Assembly: GCA_965242495.1 (NCBI GenBank) | Contig: OZ251446.1 | Location: 2,108,001-2,172,000 of the forward strand | Origin: CBDESN01 sp965242495 | GTDB lineage: Bacteria; Pseudomonadota; Alphaproteobacteria; MPNO01 | Length of the DNA: 64,000 nt | Reading direction: 5' to 3' | In this document: in pieces, positions 53,423 through 62,316 of the stretch | How positions within the stretch are numbered: position 1 is the first letter of the stretch | Layout of the letters: each line of letters starts with the position of its first letter | Notes under the pieces: model-generated | The model's input: only the letters and a program-made list of their open reading frames with translations | Database searches by the model: none | What the model was told of the DNA's origin: nothing | Program-made: the position numbers and the translations under genes

Positions 53423-53430
53423 GCCCGCCG

Positions 53431-54378
53431 TCAACCGGGCTCGCGCGCGGCGCGCGGCCGGGCGCGTTCGTAGGCGAGTTCCGCCGCGGCGAGGTCTTCG
53501 AGGGCGGCGCCGACCGACTTGAACAGGGTAATTTCGCGATCGTCGACGCGGCCCGCAACCGCGCCGGCGCATAATTCCGACAGTTCGCCAGCGACGTCGC
53601 CGGGCTCGATCGCGCGGCTTGCGAAGGCCTGGACCAGCTCGCCCGCCTCCGCAAACGCGCCTTCGCGCGTATCGACATAGAGACGCGCGCGGCGGATGGC
53701 GTCTTCGTCGGCTTCCCGCATGTCGGGAGCGAAACCGCCGACCAGATCGAGATGGACGCCCGGTTCGAGCCAGCGGCCTTCGATCAGCGGATCCTTGGCG
53801 CGCGTAGCGCAGGACACGACGTCGGCGCGCCGCACGGCGTCGGAGAGATCCCGGACCGGCCGCGCCGCCAGACCTTCGCCGGTCAGACCGCGGGCGAGCG
53901 CCGCCGCCTTGCCGGGAGACCGGCCCCAGACGGCGACGTCGCGGATCGGCCGCACCGAGGCATGGGCGCGAGCCAAGGCAGGGGCGAGCGCGCCGGCGCC
54001 GACGACGACCAGCCGCGCCGCGTCGGTCCGGGCGAGGTAGTCCGCGGCGAGGGCCGAGGCGGCGGCGGTCCGACGAACCGTCAGCGCCTGGCCGTCGATG
54101 GCGGCGAGCGGCGCTCCGGTGGCGCCGTCGAACAGGAGGACCGCGCCCAGAACGGAGGGGAGTCCGCACGCCGCGTTGCGCGGGAAGACGTTGACGATCT
54201 TGACTGCGATCGGCCCCCCTGGCCGCCAGGCAGGCTTGACGAGCAATACGCCGTCACCGATCCGGTGGCGATGCCGGAGCGGGGCTGCGCCGGGTTGGCG
54301 CATCGCCGCGCGCAGGCGCTCGATCAGGCTGGGATAGTCGAGGACGCGCTCGACCTCGGCGTTGGAGATCAGCTCCAT
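53431..54378 (-). CDS. Ornithine cyclodeaminase/mu-crystallin family protein
   Basis: A 315-residue NAD(P)-dependent enzyme of the OCD family, whose members include ornithine cyclodeaminase, alanine dehydrogenase and ketimine reductases. VKIVNVFPRNA carries the substrate-binding Lys, TVRRTAAASALAADYLAR is conserved, and the Rossmann glycine motif VVGAGALAPALARAH is at about residues 127-141. It is inserted between lapA and pyrF, with an 8-bp gap to pyrF. The substrate cannot be decided from sequence. Confidence 0.88.
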   Translation of the reverse strand: MELISNAEVERVLDYPSLIERLRAAMRQPGAAPLRHRHRIGDGVLLVKPAWRPGGPIAVKIVNVFPRNAACGLPSVLGAVLLFDGATGAPLAAIDGQALTVRRTAAASALAADYLARTDAARLVVVGAGALAPALARAHASVRPIRDVAVWGRSPGKAAALARGLTGEGLAARPVRDLSDAVRRADVVSCATRAKDPLIEGRWLEPGVHLDLVGGFAPDMREADEDAIRRARLYVDTREGAFAEAGELVQAFASRAIEPGDVAGELSELCAGAVAGRVDDREITLFKSVGAALEDLAAAELAYERARPRAAREPG

Positions 54379-54412
54379 GCTGCGCCCCGGGCTGGCGGCG
54401 CTGGTTCAGCCT

Positions 54413-54742
54413 TCATGGCGGAGGGCGCGACGGCGGAGCGACGGCGCTTTCGGACGGCGCGGGACTGCGCCCATCGGCATCGCGCAGTTCGCGCTCCAGC
54501 GACCTCGCCTTCCTCGCCTCGATCCGGGCGCGGCGGCGGAACTTGCCGGCGGACAACCAAGACGCCGCGGCCCCGAGGACGCCGCCCAGGGCGAGCGCGC
54601 CGAGGACCGCGACATAGAGCGGCAGCTCGATCTCGAAAGGAAGGGGCCAGAGGGACAGGGTGGTGGGCGTCCGATTGGCGACCGCGAACGCCGCCGCCGC
54701 GGCGGCGACCGGAACGAACAACAACTTGTCGAGACGGGTCAC
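54413..54742 (-). CDS. lapA: LapA-domain (DUF1049) inner-membrane protein
   Basis: A 109-residue protein with two hydrophobic segments (about residues 8-23 and 42-62) around a short loop, then a basic coiled region (FRRRARIEARKARSLEREL). This is the LapA/DUF1049 fold, linked in enterobacteria to LPS assembly control with LapB. It sits between ihfB and the cyclodeaminase gene, a common alphaproteobacterial position (ihfB-lapA-pyrF). Confidence 0.85.
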   Translation of the reverse strand: MTRLDKLLFVPVAAAAAAFAVANRTPTTLSLWPLPFEIELPLYVAVLGALALGGVLGAAASWLSAGKFRRRARIEARKARSLERELRDADGRSPAPSESAVAPPSRPPP

Positions 54743-54789
54743 GGCCGGGAGTCATCGACGATGCGGAGTCATCGGCGTAACCGGCCGCC

Positions 54790-55074
54790 TCATGGATCGG
54801 CGTTCAGGCGCTCGCGCAGCTCCTTGCCGGCCTTGAAGAGCGGAACGAATTTCTCGGCTACGTCGACCGACTCGCCGGTGCGCGGATTGCGCCCTGTGCG
54901 CGCCTCCCGCCCCTTGACCGAGAATACCCCGAAGCCGCGAAGCTCGACCCGGTCGCCGCGGGCCAAGGCCGCCGAAATCTCGTCGAATATCTTGGAGACG
55001 ATTCGTTGCACGTCGCGTTGGAAGAGATGCGGATTCCGCTCCGCCAACCGCTGCACGAGTTCCGACTTCGTCAT
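54790..55074 (-). CDS. ihfB: Integration host factor subunit beta
   Basis: A 94-residue HU/IHF-family DNA-bending protein. MTKSELVQRLAERNPHL is the IHF-beta N-terminus, and the DNA-intercalating arm is GREARTGRNPRTGESV. The ATG at 55074 is preferred to a start 14 codons upstream, which adds an unrelated sequence. rpsA, its frequent upstream neighbour, is not here; a NUDIX gene is divergent instead. Confidence 0.95.
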   Translation of the reverse strand: MTKSELVQRLAERNPHLFQRDVQRIVSKIFDEISAALARGDRVELRGFGVFSVKGREARTGRNPRTGESVDVAEKFVPLFKAGKELRERLNADP

Positions 55075-55215
55075 GGCCGAACCTCCCTTCCGCCATGCGC
55101 CAACGCAACCTCGCACGGGGCGCTGTACGGTCCGCGCCGTCGGCCCCTCGCCCCGGTTCGGTGAAGGTGCCAGACGGACGCCGATCCGTCAATTCCGCGT
55201 CGTGGTTCAAGGCGT

Positions 55216-56025
55216 ATGAGGCGACGGGGTTCGGTCGACCGCGCGGCGCATGGCCGCTTCCGACCCGATCCTGTAGCCTGCCGGCCGACCAAGAATCGCC
55301 GGACGTCGCCTCCCTTGACGCCCAACGCTCCCTTTCGGCCCTTCGCGCGGCCGCTTGGCGCGCCGCCGACGCGTCCTCGCGAAGCCGCAGCGCTGATCGT
55401 CTATCGCCGCGGCCGGGGCGCGATCGAGGTGCTGATGGGGGAGCGACATCGCCAGCATAAGTTCTTCCCGCAACGCTACGTCTTTCCCGGCGGCGGGGTC
55501 GATCGGGCCGACGGCCGGGTGCGGCTGGCGTCGCCGCTGCGCGCCCACGTCGCGGCGCAGCTCGAGCGCAAGCAGACCGCGTCGCGCGCCCGCGCCACCG
55601 CGGTCGCCGCGATCCGCGAAACCTTCGAGGAGACCGGGCTGATCCTGGGGGCGCCCGATCCGGCCCCGGGCGCGCCCGTTCCGCCCGGCTGGCGGCCCTT
55701 CTTCGCCACCGGGTCGGCGCCCGCGCTCGGCCGGCTCGACTACGTCGCCCGCGCCGTCACGCCGCCGTTTCACCCGATCCGCTTCGATGCGCGCTTCTTC
55801 ATGATCGACGGCCGGCACGTCGCGGGCGAGCTCGCGGGGAGCGGCGAGCTGCTCGACCTGCGCTGGTTCGGCGTCTGGCGGGCGCTCGACCTGGAGCTCG
55901 CAAACATCACCCGGCGCGTGCTCGCGCACGCCGCGGGGCTGATCGTCGATCCGCCGCCGGCGCGCGACCGGCCAATCCCCTATTTCAAGCAGATCGTCGA
56001 CGAGTTCGTCCGCATCGACGAATAA
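55216..56025 (+). CDS. NUDIX hydrolase
   Basis: A 269-residue NUDIX-fold protein. FPQRYVFPGGGVDRAD is followed by a family-typical insertion and then the Nudix helix AAIRETFEETGLIL, with Mg-binding glutamates. It should hydrolyse a nucleoside diphosphate derivative or CoA-type substrate. Homologues usually begin shortly before REAAALIVYRR, so the TTG at 55315 may be the real start; the ATG at 55216 lacks a good ribosome binding site. It is divergent from ihfB. Confidence 0.85.
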   Translation: MRRRGSVDRAAHGRFRPDPVACRPTKNRRTSPPLTPNAPFRPFARPLGAPPTRPREAAALIVYRRGRGAIEVLMGERHRQHKFFPQRYVFPGGGVDRADGRVRLASPLRAHVAAQLERKQTASRARATAVAAIRETFEETGLILGAPDPAPGAPVPPGWRPFFATGSAPALGRLDYVARAVTPPFHPIRFDARFFMIDGRHVAGELAGSGELLDLRWFGVWRALDLELANITRRVLAHAAGLIVDPPPARDRPIPYFKQIVDEFVRIDE

Positions 56026-56159
56026 CACCGCCGCGCCGTCGCGCAGGTTAACGATCCTTAATGCCGCCGACAGGGAACGGTAAGGCGCAGGCCCCCATGT
56101 TCGGTCGTGAAGAGCCCGGCGCCGCGCCGGGTTCGGCCGATCATCGGAGGAAAGTCGAT

Positions 56160-57659
56160 ATGATTGCGATCTCCAGTTTGCGTCGCCGCGCCGTTCACCG
56201 GGTGGCGATACCCTGCATCGCCATCGCCATCGCCGCGGCCGCGGTCGCGGCGTCCGCCTTGGCGCAGGCGAGACCGTCGCCGGCGAGCTTCGCCGATCTC
56301 GCGGAGAAGGTCGCGCCCGCAGTCGTCAACATCTCCGCCGAGCGGAAGGCGGCGGCATCGGGGCGGCGCGACCGCGCATCCCGGTTTCCGTCGCCGGAAG
56401 ACACGCCGTTCGGTGAATTCTTCGAGCGGTTCCGACGCGAGACGCCGGGGTTCCGCTCGCCGGAGCGAGAGCCGCCGTCGGGCGGCGGCCGCGCCCTCGG
56501 TTCGGGCTTCCTCGTCGACCCGGCGGGCTACGTCGTGACCAACCACCACGTGGTCGCCGGCGCCGACGACGTGCGCGTGACGCTGCATGACGGCGAATCC
56601 CACCGGGCCAAGCTGGTCGGCGCCGATCCCCGCACCGACCTGGCGCTGCTGAAGATCGATGCGGACCGGGCGTTGCCCGCGGTTTCGTTCGGCGATTCGT
56701 CCCGCATCCGGGCGGGCGACTGGGTCATGGCCGTCGGCAATCCGTTCGGGCTCGGCGGCACGATCACCGCCGGGATCGTCTCCGCCCGCGGCCGTGACCT
56801 GCCGGGCGGCGCGTTGGTGGACTTCCTCCAGATCGACGCGCCCATCAACCGGGGCAATTCCGGCGGCCCGGCCTTCGACGCCGACGGCAAGGTCATCGGC
56901 GTCAACACCGCGATCTTCTCGCCTACCGGCGGCAGCGTCGGCATCGGTTTCGCGATCCCGTCGAACGTCGCCGGGCCGGTGATCGCCGAACTCCGCGACA
57001 AGGGGCGTATCGAACGGGGTTGGCTCGGCGTGTCGATCCAGCGGGTGACGCCGACGATCGCCGAGGGGCTGGGGTTGGCGGAGTCGAAGGGCGCGCTGGT
57101 CGCCTCGGTGGTCCCGGGCGGTCCCGCCGCCGAGGCGGGGTTGCGAGCGGGCGACGTCATCGTCGCCTGGGGCGGCGAGGAGATCAAGCGGTTCAAGGAT
57201 CTGCCGCGCCGCGTCGGCGCCACCGCGGCCGGCGAGGAGATCGACGTCGAAATCCTGCGCGGCGGCGAGACCCGCCGGGTGCGGGTGACGGCCGGCAGAA
57301 TGCCGGAACGTCTCGCGCGCGCCGACACGGACGCGCCGCGAGACATCGGGCCCGGGCGCTTGGCCGGGACCGGGATCACGGTCGTCGAGCTGACCCAGGC
57401 GCTGCGCGCGCGCCACGGGATCGCCAACGAGGTGAGCGGCGTGATGGTGGCCGGGGTAACGTCCGGAAGCGACGCTTTCGCGCAGGGGCTGCGCAGGGGC
57501 GACGTGATCGCGAGCGTCTCGCTCCGCCCGGTCGACGGCGTGGGCGAGGCTGCGGCGACCATGGAGGAGCTGCGCCGACAGGGCCGCAAGGCGGCGACGC
57601 TGTTCGTCTGGCGCGACGGCGCGGGCCGCTTCGTCGCGGTCCGGCTGGCCGACGCCTGA
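56160..57659 (+). CDS. Periplasmic Do/DegP-type serine protease
   Basis: A 499-residue HtrA protease. The signal peptide is residues 1-36 (ASALAQA). The trypsin domain has H130 (TNHHVV), D160 (DPRTDLALL) and S234 (INRGNSGGPAFD), and is followed by two PDZ domains (about residues 285-370 and 400-490). It degrades or refolds misfolded periplasmic proteins. The ATG at 56160 follows a GGAGGAAAG ribosome binding site. It lies upstream of a two-component pair with a terminator between, so shared envelope-stress control is possible. Confidence 0.93.
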   Translation: MIAISSLRRRAVHRVAIPCIAIAIAAAAVAASALAQARPSPASFADLAEKVAPAVVNISAERKAAASGRRDRASRFPSPEDTPFGEFFERFRRETPGFRSPEREPPSGGGRALGSGFLVDPAGYVVTNHHVVAGADDVRVTLHDGESHRAKLVGADPRTDLALLKIDADRALPAVSFGDSSRIRAGDWVMAVGNPFGLGGTITAGIVSARGRDLPGGALVDFLQIDAPINRGNSGGPAFDADGKVIGVNTAIFSPTGGSVGIGFAIPSNVAGPVIAELRDKGRIERGWLGVSIQRVTPTIAEGLGLAESKGALVASVVPGGPAAEAGLRAGDVIVAWGGEEIKRFKDLPRRVGATAAGEEIDVEILRGGETRRVRVTAGRMPERLARADTDAPRDIGPGRLAGTGITVVELTQALRARHGIANEVSGVMVAGVTSGSDAFAQGLRRGDVIASVSLRPVDGVGEAAATMEELRRQGRKAATLFVWRDGAGRFVAVRLADA

Positions 57660-57685
57660 TCGGACCCGAAGCCGGAAGCGGCGGT

Positions 57686-57712
57686 CGGGAGCGGGCGCGA
57701 CGCCCGCTCCCG
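57686..57712 (+). terminator. Strong hairpin after the Do-type protease
   Basis: Perfect 12-bp stem CGGGAGCGGGCG / CGCCCGCTCCCG with the 3-base loop CGA, 26 bp after the stop codon. Confidence 0.75.
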
Positions 57713-57782
57713 ATCCGGCTTGACGCCGGGCGCGGCCCGGCCGACATAGTGCGGCGGCGACAAGGTCTGGCAACGGCCGACG

Positions 57783-58460
57783 ATGCGGGCGCTGGTCATC
57801 GAGGACGACGCGGAGACGGCGGGCTACGTCGCCAAGGGGCTGGAGGAATCCGGTTTCGTCGTCGACATCGCGACGAACGGGCCGGACGGACTCATGCTCG
57901 CGTTATCGGAAGTCTACGACATCGCGGTCGTCGATCGGATGCTGCCGGAGCTGGACGGGCTGTCGCTGGTCGGCGCGCTGCGGGGCGCGGGCAAGGACAC
58001 CCCGGCGCTGTTCCTGACCGCCATGGGGAGCGTCGGCGACCGGGTGCGGGGCCTGCGCGGCGGCGGCGACGACTATCTGGTCAAGCCGTTCGCCTTCTCC
58101 GAACTGCTCGCCCGCATCGAAGCGCTGCTGCGCCGACGCGGCGACGGCGGCGGCGGCGCGACGCTGCGGCTGCTGGATCTGGAGATGGACCTGCTCGCCC
58201 GCAAGGTGGCGCGGGCGGGCCGCGCGATCGAGCTCCAGCCGCGCGAGTTCAAGCTGCTGGAGTTCCTGCTGCGCCATGCCGGCCAGGTGGTCACCCGGAC
58301 GATGCTGCTCGAGCACGTCTGGGACTATCATTTCGATCCGCAGACCAACGTCATCGACGTCCATATCAGCCGTCTGCGACGCAAGATCGACCGCGACTTC
58401 GCGCCGCCCTTGCTACAGACCGTGCGCGGCGCCGGATACGCCCTGCGTGCCCCCGATTAA
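57783..58460 (+). CDS. OmpR-family response regulator
   Basis: A 225-residue regulator. The receiver has acidic residues at 8-9, phospho-acceptor D51 (VVDRMLP), and the conserved Lys in YLVKPF; the position after D51 is Arg. The winged-helix domain contains LQPREFKLLEFLLRHAG and TNVIDVHISRLRRKI. It pairs with the histidine kinase whose GTG start overlaps its stop by 14 bases. The subgroup resembles QseB/CusR-like regulators; the signal is unknown, but the adjacent periplasmic protease suggests an envelope stimulus. Confidence 0.93.
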   Translation: MRALVIEDDAETAGYVAKGLEESGFVVDIATNGPDGLMLALSEVYDIAVVDRMLPELDGLSLVGALRGAGKDTPALFLTAMGSVGDRVRGLRGGGDDYLVKPFAFSELLARIEALLRRRGDGGGGATLRLLDLEMDLLARKVARAGRAIELQPREFKLLEFLLRHAGQVVTRTMLLEHVWDYHFDPQTNVIDVHISRLRRKIDRDFAPPLLQTVRGAGYALRAPD

Positions 58461-59874
58461 GCTGGTCGGCTCGTCCACCTTTCGTCTGGCCCTGCTCTAT
58501 CTCGGGTCGTTCGGCGCCCCGGTGCTGCTGCTGCTGGGTTTCATCTACTGGTCGACCGCCGGTTTCATGTCGCGCCAGACCGACGCCGCGGTCGATGCCG
58601 AGATCCGCGGCTTGGCCGAGCAGTACGAACAGTTCGGAACGATCGGCCTGATCCGGGCGCTCGACCGCCGGGCGAGCCGGGCGAGAGCTACGCGCGGCCT
58701 GTATCTCCTGACCGGACCCGACCTCGCGCCGCTGGCCGGCAATCTGTCGCGTTGGCCCGAGGAGCGGCCCGGCCCCGACGGATGGTTGACCTTTTCGCTC
58801 GAATACGCCGGCCGGGATGGGGGCGAGGTCGATCTCGGCCGGGCCAGGATGTTCGATCTCCGGGGCGGGCTCCGCCTGCTGGTCGGGCGCGACATCCGCG
58901 AGCGGCTGGAGATCGCCCGCCTGATCCGTTCGTCCTTGATCTGGGGCGTCGTCGTCACCGTCGCGCTCGCCGTCGCCGGCGGCGTCCTGGTCAGCCGTTC
59001 GATGCTGCGGCGGATCGATGCGATCAACGCGACCAGCCGCGAGATCATGGCCGGCGCGCTGGGCCGGCGGATCCCTTTGCGCGGCGCCGGCGACGAGTTC
59101 GACCGGCTGGCCGGCAACCTCAACGCGATGCTCGACGAGATCGAACGGCTGTTGGCCGGCATGAAGCAGGTCAGCGACGACATCGCGCACGATCTGCGGA
59201 GCCCGCTGGCGCGGCTGCGCAGCCGGCTCGAAGTCGCCCTCATGAACCGGGGCGGCGCGGAGGCGTATCGCCAGGCGATCGAGCGGACCATCGCCGAGGC
59301 GGACGACCTGCTGAAGACCTTCAACGCGCTACTCAGCATCGCCCAGGCCGAGGCCGGCGCGCCCAGACGATCCTTCGCCGCGGTCGACGCCGCCCGCATC
59401 GTCGGCGACGTGGCCGAACTCTACGAGCCGGTCGCGGAGCGGCGGGGCGTCGAACTGTCCGTCGAGACAGCGTCCGGCGACGGCCTGCGGGGCGACCGTG
59501 ACCTGTTGTTCCAGGCGGTCGCCAATCTGGTCGACAACGCGATCAAGTTCTCGCCCGCCGGCGGACGGGTGGTCGTCCGGTCCGACGCAAACGCGGACGG
59601 CGTGCGCATCGCCGTCGAGGACCGCGGACCCGGTATTCCGGAGGCGGCGCGCGCCCGCGCGTTGGAGCGCTTCTATCGCTTGGACTCGAGCCGGACGACG
59701 CCGGGCAGCGGGCTGGGGCTCAGCCTCGTCGCCGCGGTGGCGCGACTGCATGACGGCAGGGTAGTCCTGGAAGGCAACGATCCGGGACTGCGGGCGGTGC
59801 TGGAATTGTCCCGAGGCGATCCCTCGGCGGGGCCGGCGGCAAGCGGGTCGGGAGGACGGTCCGATCGCCCCTGA
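58447..59874 (+). CDS. Sensor histidine kinase, partner of the OmpR-type regulator
   Basis: A 475-residue membrane kinase. TM1 is at about residues 13-36, followed by a periplasmic loop of about 125 residues, TM2 at about 163-184, HAMP, the H-box SDDIAHDLRSPLARL with His248, and an HATPase with NLVDNAIKFSPAGG and GSGLGLSLVAA. The start GTG at 58447 overlaps the regulator gene; a start 57 codons upstream is in another gene. The Gly/Ser-rich C-terminal tail overlaps the start of the following methyltransferase. Confidence 0.92.
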   Translation: MPPIKLVGSSTFRLALLYLGSFGAPVLLLLGFIYWSTAGFMSRQTDAAVDAEIRGLAEQYEQFGTIGLIRALDRRASRARATRGLYLLTGPDLAPLAGNLSRWPEERPGPDGWLTFSLEYAGRDGGEVDLGRARMFDLRGGLRLLVGRDIRERLEIARLIRSSLIWGVVVTVALAVAGGVLVSRSMLRRIDAINATSREIMAGALGRRIPLRGAGDEFDRLAGNLNAMLDEIERLLAGMKQVSDDIAHDLRSPLARLRSRLEVALMNRGGAEAYRQAIERTIAEADDLLKTFNALLSIAQAEAGAPRRSFAAVDAARIVGDVAELYEPVAERRGVELSVETASGDGLRGDRDLLFQAVANLVDNAIKFSPAGGRVVVRSDANADGVRIAVEDRGPGIPEAARARALERFYRLDSSRTTPGSGLGLSLVAAVARLHDGRVVLEGNDPGLRAVLELSRGDPSAGPAASGSGGRSDRP

Positions 59875-60505
59875 AGACATCCCGGCGCTCGGCGCGGCGC
59901 ATTTCGCGCGTATCGACGAGGCCGACGACGGCCTGTTCTACCGCGCGCCCCGGCTGGTCAAGCATCTCGACGAGCCGGCCTGCGCGGCGCTCGCCGCCCG
60001 ATATCGGCGCAGCTTGCCGGCGGGGGCGGCGATCCTCGATCTGATGTCGAGCTGCGTCTCGCACCTTCCGGACGAGCTGGTCTGTGCGTCGGTCACCGGC
60101 CTCGGTATGAACCGGGCCGAGCTCGAGGCCAATCCCCGGCTGACCGACCATCTCGTCCACGACCTCAACGCGCGCCCGGTCCTGCCGTTCGACCGGGCGC
60201 GCTTCGATGCGTGCCTGATCGCGGTCTCGGTGCAATATCTGACGCGGCCGCTGGAAGTGTTCGCCGACATCGCCCGCGTGCTGCGGCCGGGCGCGCCCTG
60301 CATGGTGTCGTTCTCCAACCGGATGTTTCCGACCAAGGCGATAGCGATCTGGCGCGCGCTGGGCGACGCCGGCCATGCGCGGCTGGTCGCCCATTATTTC
60401 GCCCTGGCCGGCGGCTTCGACGAACCCGAGCTCGCGGACCTTTCGCCGGAACCCGGCGTATCCGATCCGCTGTTCGCGGTCACCGCACGGCGTCGATGCG
60501 AATGA
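59864..60505 (+). CDS. SAM-dependent methyltransferase (class I), probable non-AUG start
   Basis: A protein of about 213 residues with a Rossmann methyltransferase core: GAAILDLMSSCVSHLP as motif I, GLGMNRAELEANP as motif II, and FDACLIAVSVQYLTRP and VLRPGAPCMVSFSN later. Coding character and family-like sequence (FARIDEADDGLFYRAPRLVKHLDE) extend back to about 59864, but no ATG, GTG or TTG exists in that frame between the stop at 59762 and a TTG at 60014. An ATC at 59864 lies eight bases after GGGAGGA and may be the start. If TTG 60014 were used, about 50 residues would be lost. The substrate is unknown. Confidence 0.8.
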   Translation: MAPEDIPALGAAHFARIDEADDGLFYRAPRLVKHLDEPACAALAARYRRSLPAGAAILDLMSSCVSHLPDELVCASVTGLGMNRAELEANPRLTDHLVHDLNARPVLPFDRARFDACLIAVSVQYLTRPLEVFADIARVLRPGAPCMVSFSNRMFPTKAIAIWRALGDAGHARLVAHYFALAGGFDEPELADLSPEPGVSDPLFAVTARRRCE

Positions 60506-60656
60506 GTCCCGCGGCGTCCGGAACGTATCTTGTCAACCGCCCGCCGTCGCCCCATATCCGGGGCGACGGCGCCGCCCCGGCCGTCCTGCGCGGATGCCGC
60601 TCGCGGGTCCGCAGCGTCGGGGAGCGCCGGCGCCTGCTTATCGGAGGAGAGGCATC

Positions 60657-61091
60657 GTGACCCGGGTTTCGCTGTTCGACAATCCGTTCCTGCTCGGTTT
60701 CGACCGGTTGGAGCGCGCCCTCGACCGCGCGTCCAAAACGCCGGCCGACGGCTACCCGCCCTACAACGTCGAGCAGACGGCGGAAAACGCCTATCTGATC
60801 ACGCTGGCTGTCGCCGGCTTCGGTCGCGAGGAGCTCGCGATCGCCGTGGAGCGCACGCAGCTCACCATCCGCGGCAAGCAGAGCGACGACGCCCGCCGTA
60901 TGTATCTCCATCGGGGCATCGCCGCGCGCCAGTTTCAGCGCACGTTCGTCCTCGCCGACGGGATCGACGTCGTCGGCGCGGAGCTGCGCAACGGGCTGCT
61001 GCATATCAACCTGGTGCGGCCCGAGAGCGGCAACGAGAGTCGCTCGATCGAGATCCGGGCGGCCGACGATCCGCCGGACGCGGCCGGCTGA
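60657..61091 (+). CDS. Hsp20/alpha-crystallin family small heat-shock protein
   Basis: A 144-residue sHsp of the IbpA class. SLFDNPFLLGFDRLERAL is the typical N-terminus, the alpha-crystallin domain spans about residues 35-130 with YNVEQTAENAYLITLAVAGF and the GLLHINLVR motif, and the tail is short. It binds unfolding proteins. It starts at GTG 60657 after a GGAGGAGAGG ribosome binding site. It converges with ptsN. Confidence 0.92.
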   Translation: MTRVSLFDNPFLLGFDRLERALDRASKTPADGYPPYNVEQTAENAYLITLAVAGFGREELAIAVERTQLTIRGKQSDDARRMYLHRGIAARQFQRTFVLADGIDVVGAELRNGLLHINLVRPESGNESRSIEIRAADDPPDAAG

Positions 61092-61092
61092 C

Positions 61093-61110
61093 CGGGCCGC
61101 CGGCGGCCCG
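61093..61110. terminator. Shared palindromic terminator of hsp20 and ptsN
   Basis: A perfect 18-bp GC palindrome (CGGGCCGCCGGCGGCCCG) fills the gap between the two convergent stops. A bidirectional role is inferred; no U-run is present. Confidence 0.5.
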
Positions 61111-61575
61111 TCAAGCGGCGTGCGGAGCAGTCTCCGCGATCAGCAGGCGAAACAAGCTGTCGCCGTCGGATGCGGTGCGCAGCCTGGTGCAGACCGATGC
61201 GTCGCGGAGCAACCGCGAGATGCGGGCGAGCGCCTTCAGATGGTCGGCCCCCGCGGTCTCCGGCGCCAGCAGGAGAAAGATCAGGTCCACCGGCTGATCG
61301 TCGATGGCGTCGAAATCGACCGGCTCGTCCAGCCGCAAGAACAACCCGTATAGCCGGTCGAGATCCCGGAGCTTGCCGTGAGGAATGGCGATTCCTCGCC
61401 CGACGCCGGTAGTCCCGAGCCGCTCGCGTTCGAGCAGAACATCGAAGATCGTCCGTTCGTTCAGGCCGGTGAACGCCGCCGCGCGCTGCGCGATCTCCTG
61501 CAGCGCCTGCTTCTTGCTGGGGGTTTTCAAGGCGCAGACGACGCGTTCGCGCGTCAACAGGTCGCAGATGTCCAT
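61111..61575 (-). CDS. ptsN: PTS-Ntr EIIA protein
   Basis: A 154-residue nitrogen-PTS IIA domain with the phosphorylatable His66 in GRGIAIPHGKL. It receives phosphate via HPr and regulates potassium transport, (p)ppGpp and carbon/nitrogen balance. The start is the ATG at 61575. It follows hpf by 10 bp, as in most alphaproteobacteria; its phosphate donors' genes at 33758-35836 are in the same window. Confidence 0.94.
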   Translation of the reverse strand: MDICDLLTRERVVCALKTPSKKQALQEIAQRAAAFTGLNERTIFDVLLERERLGTTGVGRGIAIPHGKLRDLDRLYGLFLRLDEPVDFDAIDDQPVDLIFLLLAPETAGADHLKALARISRLLRDASVCTRLRTASDGDSLFRLLIAETAPHAA

Positions 61576-61585
61576 GATCCGGTTC

Positions 61586-62179
61586 CTACGCCGATCCGTT
61601 CCCGGCCGGCATCCCTTCGGGGTCGATCCAGCCCAGGTTGCCATCGGCGCGCCGGTAGACGACGTTGAGGCCGCCATGGGCGGAGTTGCGGAAGACCAGC
61701 GCCGTCTGGTCGGCCAGATCCAGGCGCATGACGGCTTCGCCGACTGTCAGGTTCTCGATCTCGGTGGACATCTCGGCGATGACCACCGGCCGGTCGGTCT
61801 CGGGCTCCGCCTCGTCGTCCGCCGTATCCGCCGCGGCCAGGATGTATTGCTGCGCCGGCGTCCCGTCGACCGGCGCGATCTTCCGGTGGTGGTCACGCAG
61901 CCGCCGCTTGTAGCGACGCAACCGCTTGGCGACCCGCTCCGACGCGGCGTCGAACGCGGCATAGCCGTTGTCCGCCTGTCCATGGCCCTGCACCAGGATG
62001 CCGCGCCCCACATGGACTGAGATGTCGGCGCGCAGCCGGTGCGCCTCGCGCGACAGCACCACGCCGGCGTCGATCGCATGGTCGAAATACTTGGCGACCG
62101 TCTCGGTCAGACGGCGGCGCACGTGATCGCGCAGCGAATCGCCGATTTCGACCTGTTTGCCTGTCACCGAGACTTGCAT
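61586..62179 (-). CDS. hpf: Ribosome hibernation promoting factor (long form)
   Basis: A 197-residue long-type HPF. The N-terminal S30AE domain (MQVSVTGKQVEIGDSLRDHV) binds the 30S decoding region, and the C-terminal dimerisation domain (about residues 130-190, ending NLGWIDPEG) joins two 70S ribosomes. The ATG at 62179 begins the conserved N-terminus. It is followed by ptsN. rpoN, usually between lptB and hpf, is missing. Confidence 0.94.
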   Translation of the reverse strand: MQVSVTGKQVEIGDSLRDHVRRRLTETVAKYFDHAIDAGVVLSREAHRLRADISVHVGRGILVQGHGQADNGYAAFDAASERVAKRLRRYKRRLRDHHRKIAPVDGTPAQQYILAAADTADDEAEPETDRPVVIAEMSTEIENLTVGEAVMRLDLADQTALVFRNSAHGGLNVVYRRADGNLGWIDPEGMPAGNGSA

Positions 62180-62316
62180 GAGCGGCGGTTTCCGGAGTCG
62201 GGCGGGCGGGGCGTTCGTCCGCCGCCGTCTCGCGGCGGACGAACGATCCGCGGCCAGGGGATAGGCCCGCACCGATGGCGTGTCAACCGTCCTGCGGGAG
62301 CGCATTTCGCCATCGG

